Origin: Meconema thalassinum
Taxonomy: Eukaryota > Arthropoda > Insecta > Orthoptera > Tettigoniidae
Direction of reading: 5' to 3'
NCBI GenBank assembly: GCA_946902985.2
Contig: OX336397.1
Coordinates: forward strand, 148,545,890-148,609,889
DNA length: 64,000 nt
Positions 33,291 through 45,410 of the stretch are shown here, piece by piece (positions within the stretch are counted from its first letter, which is position 1; each line of letters starts with the position of its first letter). The notes beneath the pieces are model-generated. The model ran no database searches and was not told the origin of the DNA. It was given only the letters and a program-made list of their open reading frames with translations. Both the position numbers and the translations under genes were made by a program.

Positions 33291-33903
33291 AAACGACTAC
33301 AATTCGGAGAACTCTTTAACAAGAGATGCAAACTCAGCCTCACTCAAACAAACTGGTACAAAAATAAGAATGTCCACGCATAGCGGTCATAAGGCATACG
33401 GATACGCATGCATAACTTGCAGAGCAAAATTTACTCAGAAAAGTTGTTTGGAGTGTCACATGGTGATCCATAGTGGTAATAGGCCTCATTCCTGCGGTAC
33501 ATGTGCAGCCACCTTTACTCTGAAAAGCACTTTGAATAAACACATGTTGACCCATAGTGATCTTAGGCCTCATTCCTGCGGTACATGTGGAGCCACCTTT
33601 AACCGGAAAGATTATCTGAAAACACACTTGTTAATCCATAGTGGTCTACGGACATATTCATGCAAAACATGCACAGCAAAATTTACTCATAAGAGCACTT
33701 TGAATAAACACATGTTCACCCATACTGGTCTTAGACCTTACTCCTGTGATACGTGTGGAGCAAATTTTAGTCAGAGAAGTACTTTGCAGACACACATGTT
33801 GATCCATAGTGGTATAAGGCCTCATTCCTGCAGTACATGTGGATTCACCTTTAAAATGAAAAGTCATTTGAAGAGACACATGTTGATTCATAGTGGTCTA
33901 TAG
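33291..33903 (+). CDS. C2H2 zinc-finger protein, terminal exon with six intact fingers
   Basis: The exon follows a strong acceptor (GGCTATTTTACTTCGCAG). Its first base completes a Glu codon with exon 12560-12618; translation then runs NDYNSENSLTRDANS, followed by six classical fingers (C-x2-C-x12-H-x3-H). Examples are YACITCRAKFTQKSCLECH and HSCGTCGATFNRKDYLKTH, joined by short linkers of the type THTGLRPYS/IHSGLRTYS. Such proteins sit in the nucleus and bind DNA in a sequence-specific way. The conserved linkers support DNA binding; the target is unknown. A TAG at 33901-33903 (GGTCTATAGCCT, where sister repeats have CTAAAG or ATAAGG) ends the frame in the middle of the array. The rest continues in frame after it. 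The gene may encode a six-finger protein or be a recent pseudogene. I cannot give an orthologue. Confidence 0.7.
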
Positions 33904-34740
33904 CCTCATTCCTGCGGTATATGTGGAGCCAACTTTACTCAGAAAAGTCATTTAAAGAGACACATGTTGATCCATAGTGGTCTAGAGCTTCATTCCTGCG
34001 GTACATGTGAAGCCACCTTTACTCTGAAAGTACATTTGACACTCGCGGAGCAAAATTTAGTGATGAAAGGAATTTGAAAAAACTCTAAAGCCATATTCCT
34101 GTGGTACTTGAGGAGACAATTTTACTCTTAGAAGTCATAAGATGATACACAGGCTGATCCATAGTGGTCTTACGTCTTATTTCTCTGCTACATGCGACGC
34201 AAAATTTACTGAGAAAAATAGTTTGAAGGTACAAATGTTAATCCATCGTGGTCTAAAGACACATTCATGCAGTACTTCCAGAGCAATATTCATTGTTAAA
34301 AGCACTAAGAACAAACACGTGTTGATGCATAGTGGAATAAAGCCTCATTCCTGTGGTACATGTAAAGTGAACTTTGCTCTGAAAAGTAATTTGTGGTTTC
34401 CCATGTTGATCTATAGTGCTCTAAAGCCATATTCCTGTGGTACATGTGGAGCTCACTTTAAAAAAAAAAGGATCTTGAAGACTCACAATTTGTTCCATAG
34501 TGGTTCTAGGCCTCATTCCCGTGGTACATATTGTGTCAAATATTCTCATAAAGGTTATTTGACGAGTTACATGTTGATCCATAGTGCTCTAATGCCACAT
34601 TCCTGTGCTACGTGCGATGCTCAGTTTACTGACGATGTTACATTCAAGAGGTATCTGACGATCCATAGTGGTCTATAGCCATAATTATGTATTTAATGCG
34701 GAGCAAACGTCACTTTGAAAATATATTTGAAGAGACTCAC
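33904..34740 (+). pseudogene. Decaying continuation of the zinc-finger array (about ten more fingers)
   Basis: Directly after the TAG, one intact finger (HSCGICGANFTQKSHLKRH) continues in frame. It is followed by a broken one, a deletion and a frameshift near 34040-34080, and then SCGT-stop-GDNFTLRSH. A new open stretch (34142-34678) holds fingers with missing ligands: YFSATCDAKF (first Cys lost), HSCSTSRAIF (second Cys lost), LWFPMLIY (both His lost), HSRGTYCVKY and FKRYLTIH (first His lost). One finger (YSCGTCGAHFKKKRILKTH) is still intact. A last remnant is CGANVTLKIYLKRLT at about 34700. The gradient of damage downstream of the stop fits relaxed selection on untranslated DNA. Confidence 0.75.
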
Positions 34741-37520
34741 GCTTGCTTTCTTGTAGAGGAGAATTCACTAAATGTAGTTGCATATATATAAAAGGCTCAT
34801 TCTTTAATACATTTTGGCTGGTACTTTATTTATGTAATATATTTGAGTCGGCATAGGAGTAAGTTTCGAGATTCATAATCAATTCTGGCAGTCAGTCATA
34901 TTCATTTCAGGAGTAAGCAAATTTACTTTGTGTTTCAGTTGTGGAAATATTGTATATAAAGTAATTACTGTTATTTCTGCACAAAAAGGGAGACAATTCA
35001 TGTATTTCTCCAATGTATATGTTTCTTCCTAGTGACCAGTTTTCGTTGCAAGAGAAGGTTTCAAAGACAACCTGAGCATCTTTAGTTTCTGGAAGGCAGT
35101 TTATATCATATTTTTAGCATGCTATTCTTTCAACGGTTTCAAGTGAAGAGACAGAGCGGAATTTGCACACACCTGAATTAAATATTCTGGGTACTTTACT
35201 GGGAGAGGGGAATTGTGTAATTCCATAGGTGAAATCCGTGCATGTTATAGTTAGAGGGTTAGGTACTGTACCCGTTCGTCCGAGGCATGCGATGACCCAT
35301 CTGCTATTACATCGCATACCTGGCATCCCAGGACAGGTAGAGTTGAAGTAAACACTAAATAAAATAAGGAATGTGTCAGAAATTCAGTTGAAATATCACA
35401 AAAGCAGAGGGTAACACGACATAAAATATCTCCGGGTCTTTACGGGCTTTAAGTTAATTAGAATATCAAATAAAAAGGGCGCCATCTACTGAATACCTAG
35501 CAAGCACATCCTTCCTGGTTAAGCCTTAAGTATGACAAAGGAAAGGATTGGGAAAACACATCATCATGAAATCACAACCTAAAATAAAATAAAGTTTATT
35601 TAAACTTGAGTGGTCCGACAGAAACAAAATAAATTCCTGCCTAGGAGTATGGTAATGTATAACAGTTAGGATGTTAATGTTCTCTCAAATCATACCATCT
35701 CCGTACTGCTTCAAAAGAAAATATTCACGTGCAAAAAATAAAAATAGTTCTCTTGTGCTCTCAGGGTCACCGTAGCACTATGTCTTTACGTCACTGACAT
35801 TTTGTAAGCCCTGAGACCTATCTTTGTTTCACATAACATCAGGTACGTGAATGTCAATTATATATTAAACTTTCTATCACACAACAAATTTTATACCAAC
35901 ACTAACATATATTCAATCATTCATAAATGGCTGGAATGTCACTGTTCCAAACGTCGTAATCCTAATAAGCACTCTTAAGATTAATAATAAATTTGTACAC
36001 GTCATTTACACCACTTCTAACAACTACTAGGTTGTGAATCACAATTCTGTTCTAATTATCTGTCATCATGATCATCATCCATAGAAAAAATTATTAACTG
36101 GTCCTCAAATCGGCTATCGTTCAATTATCTGTTCTATTCAGATCAGAATCATTAATTTCCTTATCATCAGATCATTCAAACAATTATTATATTCATCATC
36201 TCATTAAATCATGTGCAAATCATCTCATTCAATTTGATTTAATTTCAACATCTAATTTAATTTAATTCAATCCATTCATTTAAATTATTTTATAGTCATC
36301 CGCTTATTTAAATTTACTATAATCATCGTATTTAAATTTTAATACAGTTCTCAGCTTATTTAAATTTATTTCAACTTATCAAATGTATTATAGTTATCGG
36401 CTTATTTAAATTTATTTTTATTTTGTTTTAATTATCAGCTCTTTTAATTAATTATCATTTTATTCATCTATTCATCAATTTATTTAACTAATTATTATTA
36501 ATTTTTATTATCCGGTCAGATCACCAATATGTTTAAACTTCAGATAATAATTTCATAAATTATTATTATTATAATTATTATTATTATTATTATTATTATT
36601 AGAGAATCTTGGATTATAAAACTTCCAGAAAATATTTAAGATTGGTTACCGAACGTTGCCCAAAAAACCACCAGTTCCAGGCTATACCCTTAATACTCTC
36701 AATTGACATGCCAAAAATTCGTTGTCTTCACTAAATCACATTGGATCTTATCATCCAAAACTTCATCACTTAAATTCACTTCATCAAATCTCGCATGTGA
36801 ACACCATTATTATTTCACATTATACCACAATTGTTCTGCACAGAGCATGAACTTCAAATATATACTAGACTGGGTTCGATGACCTCATATCTGCATCAAT
36901 AACTCACATTGGCCATATTATAAACCTCTCTTTGGCATCTTCTCAAACTTGGCCGAAAATATACCTCAACTCATCATACAGAATGAATGATCCACAAATG
37001 AGCCACTGGTTTCAGACGGTTGACGAAAATCACCTACAAGAATTGTAGTCATTAATATCATGTCCAGACAACTTCTTAAACAATAAGAAAAATTACCAAA
37101 GTAATCGTAATACAATCCAAGATTTAATTTAATCCAGAGTATAAAATCTCTCTTTAGATCCTCAAAATTTACTTCAAAAAGAACACCAACGTGTTATATT
37201 AACTCATATTCATAATATCTGTTCATCATCTGCCTGTAATAAATTCGTAATAAGAAAGAACTCTTCTTAAAAGACTCAATTACTTAAAATCCTTTTCAAG
37301 GGTATAAACTCACTCACAAAATAGTATCAAATATGAAATAACTGTACTCTCAAAAGAGTAATGCAACAAACTATTGGATTGGAAATACAGGAATTACAAA
37401 GTGTAACCCTGCTGACATTTATTTCTAAATTATTTAACAAAGATCAAATAATATTTGACTGGTAAATTATTGTTTAATTCTCTTACTATCACAATTGCAC
37501 TGGGATGATAATATGCTATT
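34741..37520. other. AT-rich DNA downstream of the zinc-finger gene; no gene seen
   Basis: It may contain the 3' untranslated region of the zinc-finger gene at its start. Patches rich in TTTAAATTTA and ATTTAATT fill 36170-36500, and an ATT microsatellite lies at about 36557-36600. The 70-aa minus-strand frame (35114-35326) is unrecognised. Confidence 0.45.
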
Positions 37521-37524
37521 CCTA

Positions 37525-37665
37525 AGCGACGGGTAAGGCGTTCAACACCAGACAGCTACTGAAGTAACAGGCCCCACTAAGATGATAAATTCCTATTTTG
37601 ACAGGTCAGGCGATCAATACCACACAGCTACTTAAAGTAACAGGCCCCGTCTTCGTAGACTAATG
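37525..37665 (+). repeat. Tandem duplication of ~80 bp
   Basis: GACGGGTAAGGCGTTCAACA, CCAGACAGCTACTGAAGTAA and CAGGCCCCACTAA at 37528 recur as GACAGGTCAGGCGATCAATA, CCACACAGCTACTTAAAGTAA and CAGGCCCCGTCTT at about 37608. Two units only, diverged. Confidence 0.7.
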
Positions 37666-37772
37666 AGTGAGTGCACATGATTGGAATCAACAATATTCTA
37701 CTTGTCACATGAAAGCGATACTGATTCGCTAGAGCGAATTAAATTCCACATCTCAAAAACAATCTAATAAAG

Positions 37773-39153
37773 AACAAGAAGTTCCGTGACGAACTAAAGA
37801 GCCTACTTTTCTTAAAATTTAAGATTCATGCCAATGATTAATCTTCATGGACCTATCTAGAATAATGACGAAATGAATTTGGTAATATCGAAATTTCTAA
37901 TTATTTTGAAATATACCTGGCATGATGTAGCCTGATTGAGCACTACAGTTGGCAGCCCTGGTGACTGAATATATTCTTAGTTCTATCTCTTAAGGTACAG
38001 AATACAATATTTGGTTGAAGTCCAATGGATAGCATGGACGTTACATGCAGTTAGACATTGGACCTATCAGCGCATGTAAAATCATGTTGGCAACAATGTC
38101 GTGCATGTGTTGGTCAGAAATAATTTGACATATTATGATGTATTGTTGTGCCAATTATGGATGAAATCCATTTGTTTGTATAGAAGTTACTGGAATTTTA
38201 AAATTGGACCTATCACCAGGCTTAGAATCATGTTGGTAGCACTGACATACATAAGTGCTCCAAATTAATCTAGAATGTCAGGAACTATACGTGCGCAATG
38301 TTTAGAGCTGTTGGCTTGCATACTTTCTGATATATAGATGTTGGGGTAAAATATATAAACACCATTTATTAACAGTTGGTAGCCCTGATTGCTCTAAAGA
38401 ATATGCACAATCATATCTGTTATGGTACACTTAGCACATACGAAATTTGGTTGAAATCCAATTGTTAGTATAGAAGACACATGTAATTAAAAATTGGTCG
38501 TTTCAGCAGGCTTAGAATCATGTTGGTAGCATTGACATACATTATTTGCTCCAAATTAATCTAGAATGTCGGGCACTATACGTGTGCAAAGTTTAAAGCT
38601 GTGGGATCGCATACTTTCTGATATATTGGTATTTGGATAAAAAATAGAGAGAGCATTTATTGACAGTTGGCAGTCCTGATGGCTCTTAAGAATACGCTCA
38701 GTCATATCTCTTTGTGTACACATAGCACATACGAAATTTGGTTAAAATCCAATTGATAGTGTAGGAGTTATATGCATTTAAAATTTGGACCTATCAGTAG
38801 GCTTAGAATCATTTTTGCAACACTGTCATGCATGGCCTCCTGAAAATTAAACTGAAGTATTATTATCTATATGTGTACCAATTTTGGAATAGTTCACATG
38901 TATACATTCCAAGATATCCGACATGGAGCTCAAATTCCAATTGCGATTTTTTAGCAGTTGGTAGCACTGACATCATTTTCAAGTATGACATTGAGATGTC
39001 CCGGTATAGGTCTTTACTCATACCAAATTTGGTTTCGATATCTGCAGCCGTTTAGGAGTTGATAGGGGGGGACAGACAGACAGGCATACATTTTCCCGGA
39101 TCGATCTCATAAGTCTACTTTTCCCTCATTTTTGCAAAATGTGAAAAGTAGGC
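37773..39153 (-). mobile_element. Helentron/DINE-like non-autonomous element, copy C
   Basis: On the minus strand the element starts AGCCTACTTTTCACATTTTG after a T-run and has a self-complementary GGGAAAAGTAGACTTATGAG. Its inverted partner GAAAAGTAGGC is at about 37811-37801. It ends with the hairpin AGTTC-GTCACG-GAACT and TCTTGTT, the same end signals as copies A and B. The central array has eight units with landmarks TTGGYAGCMCTG at about 37949, 38089, 38233, 38373, 38521, 38666, 38811 and 38953, spaced 140-148 bp. The units are strongly diverged from A and B in sequence but keep CCAACATG (minus strand) and the period. Confidence 0.65.
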
Positions 39154-41312
39154 TAAAAATCCCTGCTGATAAATCTCACATACTCGCTAGTATGCAATAA
39201 GCTGACATAAATCTCAACTATCCGACTGCAGGTCTCGAGTTTCGAAATACTCGATAAAAATCACCATGGTCAAGAATATTATCACTTCAAGAAAAAATAA
39301 AGAACACAATTCTGCCTAATAAAATCAATAAATAGCGAAATAGTCGGATAAATGTGTCTGCCATCTCATATGTAACACCATATTTTAGCAAACTCCTCAA
39401 GATGGCGTAAGAAAATAATCAAGCCATGTCATAAAAAAAATTCCTAAAGATATACAAGTGTGCCCAGTTTCATGTTAGAAAATCATATCAGTAAAGTCAT
39501 AGCTCTCACAATACCTTCATATTCCAGAAGTTTCATTGGATTTATTCCGAGACCGGCGATAATCCAATTGTACGCAACAGATTTCTCGAAAGATCGGCGA
39601 AATCGTCGTATTTGCCACTGGAAATGCATTTGGCCCCGTCCAAACGCACATCATGATGTAGTCACTCTTCTCGATAGTAATCGAATCCGTCACTATGCGC
39701 TGCCATAACGTCTCTTCATGCGCCTAGCCCCACATGGTAGAATGAAGGATATCCATCTCGAATATTGTCCAATAATCCCCACAAAGTTCAGTTCGAATGG
39801 GCACCCCATTCTATTCTCGGATGTGTTACGCCATTCGCTAACAATGTTCTTATCCACTGTGGCTGAATTGCATTAATGGAAAAAATATTTCAGAATGTAA
39901 ACATGTTTTCTAGACACCCTGTATCTGTGTTCGACGTGGTAATTATTTCCGTAATTGTTCATGAACTAAAGTCATTTATTGAACACCTCACTACTGTATA
40001 ATGTGCATGAAATCCATTGTCCCATTTTGCATAACGCAGCAATGTGTAAGCTGCCCCATGGTCGCTTAAAATATGCGATGCTGAAACACATCATTTTTGT
40101 ACGCCGTAATATCGGTGAAATAACTTCAAAGTCCATTTGGTTATCAGTTGTGAGTGTATGAACTGTAAATGCAATAAGTATCTGGACTGCTGAAAGTCTA
40201 AGTCCAAATATCATGAACGTGAAAATGTCGACTGCAATGTTCCACAACGTGACCACAAACTGTCACAAAATGTCGCCCAATGCATGAAATTTCCTGCTTC
40301 ACCATCTGTGTGTAACACGAAGTTAATCACTAGCCTCATTTTGCCCATGTTGTATGCGACTATTCGTTGTGAATACTGCTGCAATAATGTTCGTTATCCC
40401 AATGAAATGCTGCGTATTTCTGCTGTAGATTATGAGCTGGCAAATGCGTTGCTATTTGAAACACATGCTAACGCAACACCACTGTTCAAAACTATGCTGC
40501 TCCCTATCACCCTGCTCACAGCCATCGCGATACAATCTCCGGTCAGCATGCTCGACTCTGCCGTGCTCCCAAAGTTACACAATGCTAACTTTACGAAGTG
40601 AACCTGCCAGACAGGTGATAATTACTACACTGCACTGTATTGTATACTGTAATACTATCGACTTGCTGCTAGATCAGAATGTAATAGACTCTAGAGCAGA
40701 ATGTAGTAGACTGATTCCTCGTTTCACTGTGCTGCGACAACTCTCCTCGCTAAACACGTGACTCGCCACCCCTCAGCAGGTGTGAGGGTAGCCCCTACTT
40801 TTGTTCTCTGACGTCAGATATTTAGCCTCGGCCCATATCTTCAGTTATGAAGCCATATTATTCAAATAAGGAGTTATCCACCTTTTCCAATGTTAATATC
40901 ATTAATATTCAATATAATTTCTTTCTCTTCTGAGGTTAAATAATACGTCATTTCCAATTAATCTCCATAAATATCCAGTACTTCTCCCGTGATTCCGTGC
41001 GTTTGAGGGGTAGTGACTTCTTCTCTTATAGTCTTCTACGTCGTCTTCAATCATCGTCACTGGCTCGATCTCAGAGCATTCTTTTCTTCCAAGCAACAAA
41101 ACTCAACTACAGCTGGCGTAGCCGATAGCCTCGATTAAATATCGGGTACGGTTCTATACCCGTTTCCCAGACTTCACGTCGCACAGTGGTCTTTTTAGGG
41201 TATCTGGCCACGCAAAATACCTTTGCATATAGAAATGGTCTATAAACCTTAAAATAACTGTCCAAAATTATGTAAAACAATTTTCTTATTCTCATTTATA
41301 AGAATTTAAGTT
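39154..41312. other. Intergenic, no gene seen
   Basis: Several overlapping open frames of 60-109 codons (39460-39708, 39972-40256, 40284-40601, 40432-40761) match no family I recognise. The density of CpG and moderate GC at 39500-40600 is higher than in the surroundings, so an old transposon is possible. Confidence 0.4.
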
Positions 41313-41815
41313 TGATTGTCGCCCCGGAGGTCCAGGTTCGATTCCCGGCTCTGCCAAGAAATTTTAATTCTGGTGTGAGGGCTGGTATGGGGTAAACTAA
41401 GCCTCCTGAGGCAAAACTGAGAAGAGGAGGGTTCGATTCCCACCTCAACCATCCTGGAAGTGGTCCCGGAGGTCCGGGTTCGATTCCCGGTTCTGCAAAA
41501 AAATTTAGTTCCGGTGTGATGGCTGGTGCGGGGTAAACTAAGCATCCTGAGGCAAAACTGGGAAGAGGAGGGTTGGATTCCCACCCCAACCATCCTGGAA
41601 GTGGATTTCCCCACTTCTACTCCAAGTGAATTCTGAGATGGTTCCTAACTTAGGGCCACGGCCGCCGTCTTCCCAATCCTATCTCAAATGAACAAATAGT
41701 AATACAGTCATCACAATAACACAGATTATCATAAAAATTACACAGACACACCCAAATGCTTGGGACTATACGACAACGATGTTGCAGCCCATAAAATAAG
41801 CAACAACAACAAGAA
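41313..41815 (+). repeat. Dimeric tRNA-derived SINE with tandemly duplicated head
   Basis: Four B-box sequences occur: GGTTCGATTCCCGG at 41335, GGTTCGATTCCCAC at 41430, GGTTCGATTCCCGG at 41477 and GGTTGGATTCCCAC at 41571. Boxes 1/3 and 2/4 are about 141 bp apart, so a unit from GGAGGTCC to CCTGGAAGTGG is present twice. The normal body (CACTTCTACTCCAAGTGAATT, TTAGGGCCACGGCCGCC) and tail (ACACACCCAAATGCTTGGGA, then CAACAACAACAAG) follow. This is the most complete member of the family in the window. Confidence 0.85.
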
Positions 41816-43955
41816 TTGAGGTTAAACTTCTCTTATTAGCCTAAGAATAATAATAAAAATAATATTATTTTTCAACTGGATTAGGATTTTCCTCAACGCC
41901 GCTAAACTGGAAGAAAATTCTGCATTATTTTCAATAAGTTCAGTGGTGTCTCTCCCTCCTTCTAAGCGTATATTCACTTGACCGGCTAACGCTAGCTCCT
42001 CCCTGCTGAGTTTTTGTATTAAAGGTCGCAATTTCCTTCATTTCAAAAATTCACTATACTCCACGAATGATTGGGAAGGACGACCCACATTACCTGTATT
42101 CCCTCTCCATGTTCCCTTCCAGGCTATTCTTATTTCGTAACAAACTTTCTTAAGATCCTGCGATTGGCAACCCACGTTTTTCTTAACTGCGGGGAAAATG
42201 AATAATATTTTTTTCTAATATTATTTTAACAGACTGTCCAAGGGATTTGAGATCGCTGTTTTCTATTAGATAGGTTCAAATCCTTTTGCTTTTCCACCTG
42301 CATGGCACCAAGCGTCGGAAAGATCGTTCCGAGAAAATCCTCCCGACAACATTGAAAGGAGAGCAAAAGCCGAAGTTGCAAAAAGTTGCAAATAATTTTT
42401 ACACAGAAAACTTAATAGGGTATAAGCTATAGGCTAAAGGAAAGAAATTCACCAATGGTTGACAATTGTGAATTTCCTGGTCTGAAAACCCATAAAAGAA
42501 GAATTATTTTATTACAAATATTCACTATTTTCAAACGTTTATCACATAAACACAGCGATTTATGTAAGATTTTGCAAATTTTATAAAGAAAGATCATATC
42601 ATAGTCTGTCATATCCACTGGCAAACGATGAAGATAGCTGAACTAACAAGTATTTACAAGCACAAGATTCAAACACAAATAATCAGGCTTGCTTCCAGCT
42701 GTGGATGCGATAAGAAACGCCCTAATTCATCGGTCTTTCACATTCCAGGGGGGAAACAATTAAGATATATAAGTACAGTTCTGAGGTCCTTTGATGTTGC
42801 TGATTCTAAAATGTGATACAACGTGAAGAAACAAGACATTTATATTTTACATTTTGAGCGCCCAGATCGAGCAAAAGGACCACTGTGCGTCGGCCCGGAA
42901 ATCAAACGTGATGTCCAAGAAATGGTACATGGCCGTTACAAAAAAAATATAGGAGTCCCTGAAATATATATATCCGGAAAAACTACCAAAAACAACTGAG
43001 AACACGGGCAGGTAAGAGATCTAATGTCTCGGGTCGTTTAACGGGATAGGTGAGAAAGGTTGCCTCAGATATATATATATATCAAATAAAATATGATAGC
43101 ATCATTCAATTATGAAATGGAACAAGCTGCAGGAATAATTTCAGATAACTAAGATAAAATAGTCTCTCTTTATTTAAGAGCAGACGAACACAAATAAATA
43201 TACCCTCCTTAAATCGAATTGGTTCAATCTTATGGTGGGATCATAGATCCAAGAGTCCTAAACTACCAATTTGACCTTCCTATTTAACTTGGGGTAATGT
43301 GATGTGAAATAAAGTTCCAGTGCTCGTCGGATTAGCTGAATTATCAATAAAATAAAATCGTTGCACTTCACTGTCACAGATTCAGCTTGGAATAAATAGA
43401 AATAAGATGTAAATTATATCTTCACATTCCCCTCGAAAATCTAACTTATCACACATTTAAACTAACACATTTAAGGAAAAAAGTTAAATTAATTACGAGA
43501 ATGCTATCTAACAAGGGTAAATCGTGATTTAAATTTTAATAGCAATAAAAATAGAATTAATTAGCAAATACTATTAACATTGAGCATTCGACATTGGTGT
43601 GGAAAACTGTTCAAGTAATGTCCAATAACTTACATGTAGTAATTATTGTTCATTAATAATTATTCCTGTCTCCAATTATATTACATCAATCTGCTATTTG
43701 TTGTTAAATTCCACAATTCAGTTCCAATGAATTATAATCCATAAATTATTATAATATCTTCCATATATTATTATTATGTGGATGATGCATTGATTAATTA
43801 CTATGGCATAATTCATTCATTAATTGCTTATAGATCACTTCACTTAATTGTTTTCCTTTCGAAGAGAAGATCGAATAAAGAAGATTCTTAGGTATCATTA
43901 ATCTCTCTATAAGCTCTTATATCATTATCCATTATTTTATAGCCATTAATATATA
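41816..43955. other. Intergenic, AT-rich; no gene seen
   Basis: Short frames at 41822-42031, 42427-42624 and 42628-42816 are unrecognised. There is an AT dinucleotide run at about 43068-43082. Confidence 0.45.
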
Positions 43956-44302
43956 TTATTATTGCTACCACCTGCAAAGACAGAACACCGCCGCTTGGCC
44001 AGCAGCACGTCGGTAACTCGATAACCAACGCTTTGCTTCACCACTGCGACACTTGAAATGCGCGGGGCCCAACTTACCTTTGTTTGAGAGGTCCGGGTCA
44101 CCTCCGCTGCAACATCACCTCCAGATGACGAGTCCCAACAGAAGAGCTCCAAAGGAGTGGAAGGAAGATGGAGAAGGGGACAACACACACAGGCTATCGT
44201 ACAGACACCCCCCAAAAACCAACGGAACTGCCGTCGATGAAATAATGCCACCACAAAAGATTAAAAATTTATAAATAAAAGGTTTAATATTAAAATTTTA
44301 AG

Positions 44303-44530
44303 GAGCACCTTCACCAGAAACAGAACATGCTTGCCTGCAAACAAAGGACAAGAAAAGACTTAAATTAAAATTAAAATGTTAAACAGCCCAAAGGTTAAAA
44401 TAAAAATTACATGCATAACACAATGAGAAAGGGCTTGATAATTTGCAAGAGAATGCAATAGCGATCCGGCATGCGTAGATCCATGTTAAAATATAAGGGA
44501 GCACCTTCACCAGAAACAGAAATAAAAGTT
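44303..44530 (+). repeat. Direct repeat, 195 bp apart
   Basis: GGAGCACCTTCACCAGAAAC with AGAA occurs at 44302 and again at about 44498. Related AAATTAAAAT/AAGTTAAATT sequence lies on both sides. Preceding it, 43960-44280 is a GC-richer block with an unrecognised 73-aa frame. This could be part of a decayed LTR element. Confidence 0.45.
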
Positions 44531-45388
44531 AAATTAACGAAATTAAATTGAATCAGAAAACAAATCATTAATATGCATGATGGAGATAAACACAGGAACA
44601 ATTACGAAAAACACAATGTTAAACCGACAAGGTTAAATAAAAAAAACATCTTAAGTTAACACAACACGTTTGAGTTTCGCGGTGGACGCCAAGAGACTGA
44701 CTTTGAGACCATAATGCATCTCTTCATAACATGGCCACAAAACACAAGGAAACCGCATGCCTGATCGAAATTACGGCAAACAATTAATAAAATAAATTTT
44801 AACATCAGCGTAAGGAAATGAACGGCGGAAAACAATTAAGTCTAAATACTATTACAATAGTGAAAGGCACGAATCATGAATACATTAATTTGAATACTAT
44901 ATCAATCATAAGATTGGCAAAAGAAAATAAATAATAATTTAAACGTAAAATAAACTAGAAATGTGTCTCCATAAGGTACGAAGAAAAGAGAACAAAAGTA
45001 AAATAAATCAGGAAACGTAATTAAAACAGCAATAAAATTAGGCCTATAAAACAAATGAGGAACAGAATTAAAATATTACTACAAGATGATATCGGAGCTA
45101 CATAACAATAATATTTAAAAAAAATTAACTGATAACGTACCATATTTCCTTCTCAGTGGAGACACACTAATAATAAAATAATTAACACATAATTTTTAAA
45201 TTCTGTATGGCACTACATGTGCATCAAAACTGGCTAACCCGGCACATGCGTCGTTTAGGTCACAATCACAGGTCTGTATCGACATGCGACCACATTTCAC
45301 ACGTCCACTTCACGGCGAAACGACGAAATTCACAGCCTGAAGAGAACAGGCAATTCCTTTTTCTCTTGAATACATATATTTCGTAGAG

Positions 45389-45410
45389 AATGGGGGCCAA
45401 AGCCCCCATT
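45389..45410. repeat. Perfect 9-bp hairpin
   Basis: AATGGGGGC, loop CAAA, GCCCCCATT. It is isolated; no adjacent T-run or gene gives it a function. Confidence 0.6.

Noticed and set aside
40284..40761. Two overlapping frames of 105 and 109 aa
   Set aside because: Mutually overlapping in different frames, with no motif; cannot be told from chance.
41335..41350. Possible genuine tRNA genes at the B boxes
   Set aside because: Only A/B boxes are conserved; no complete cloverleaf with anticodon arm is seen, and the sequences continue into SINE bodies.
41296..41614. Minus-strand 97- and 102-aa frames with repeated RESNxxPxxSQFCLR-type text
   Set aside because: They are antisense translations of the duplicated SINE head; the repetition reflects the 141-bp DNA duplication.
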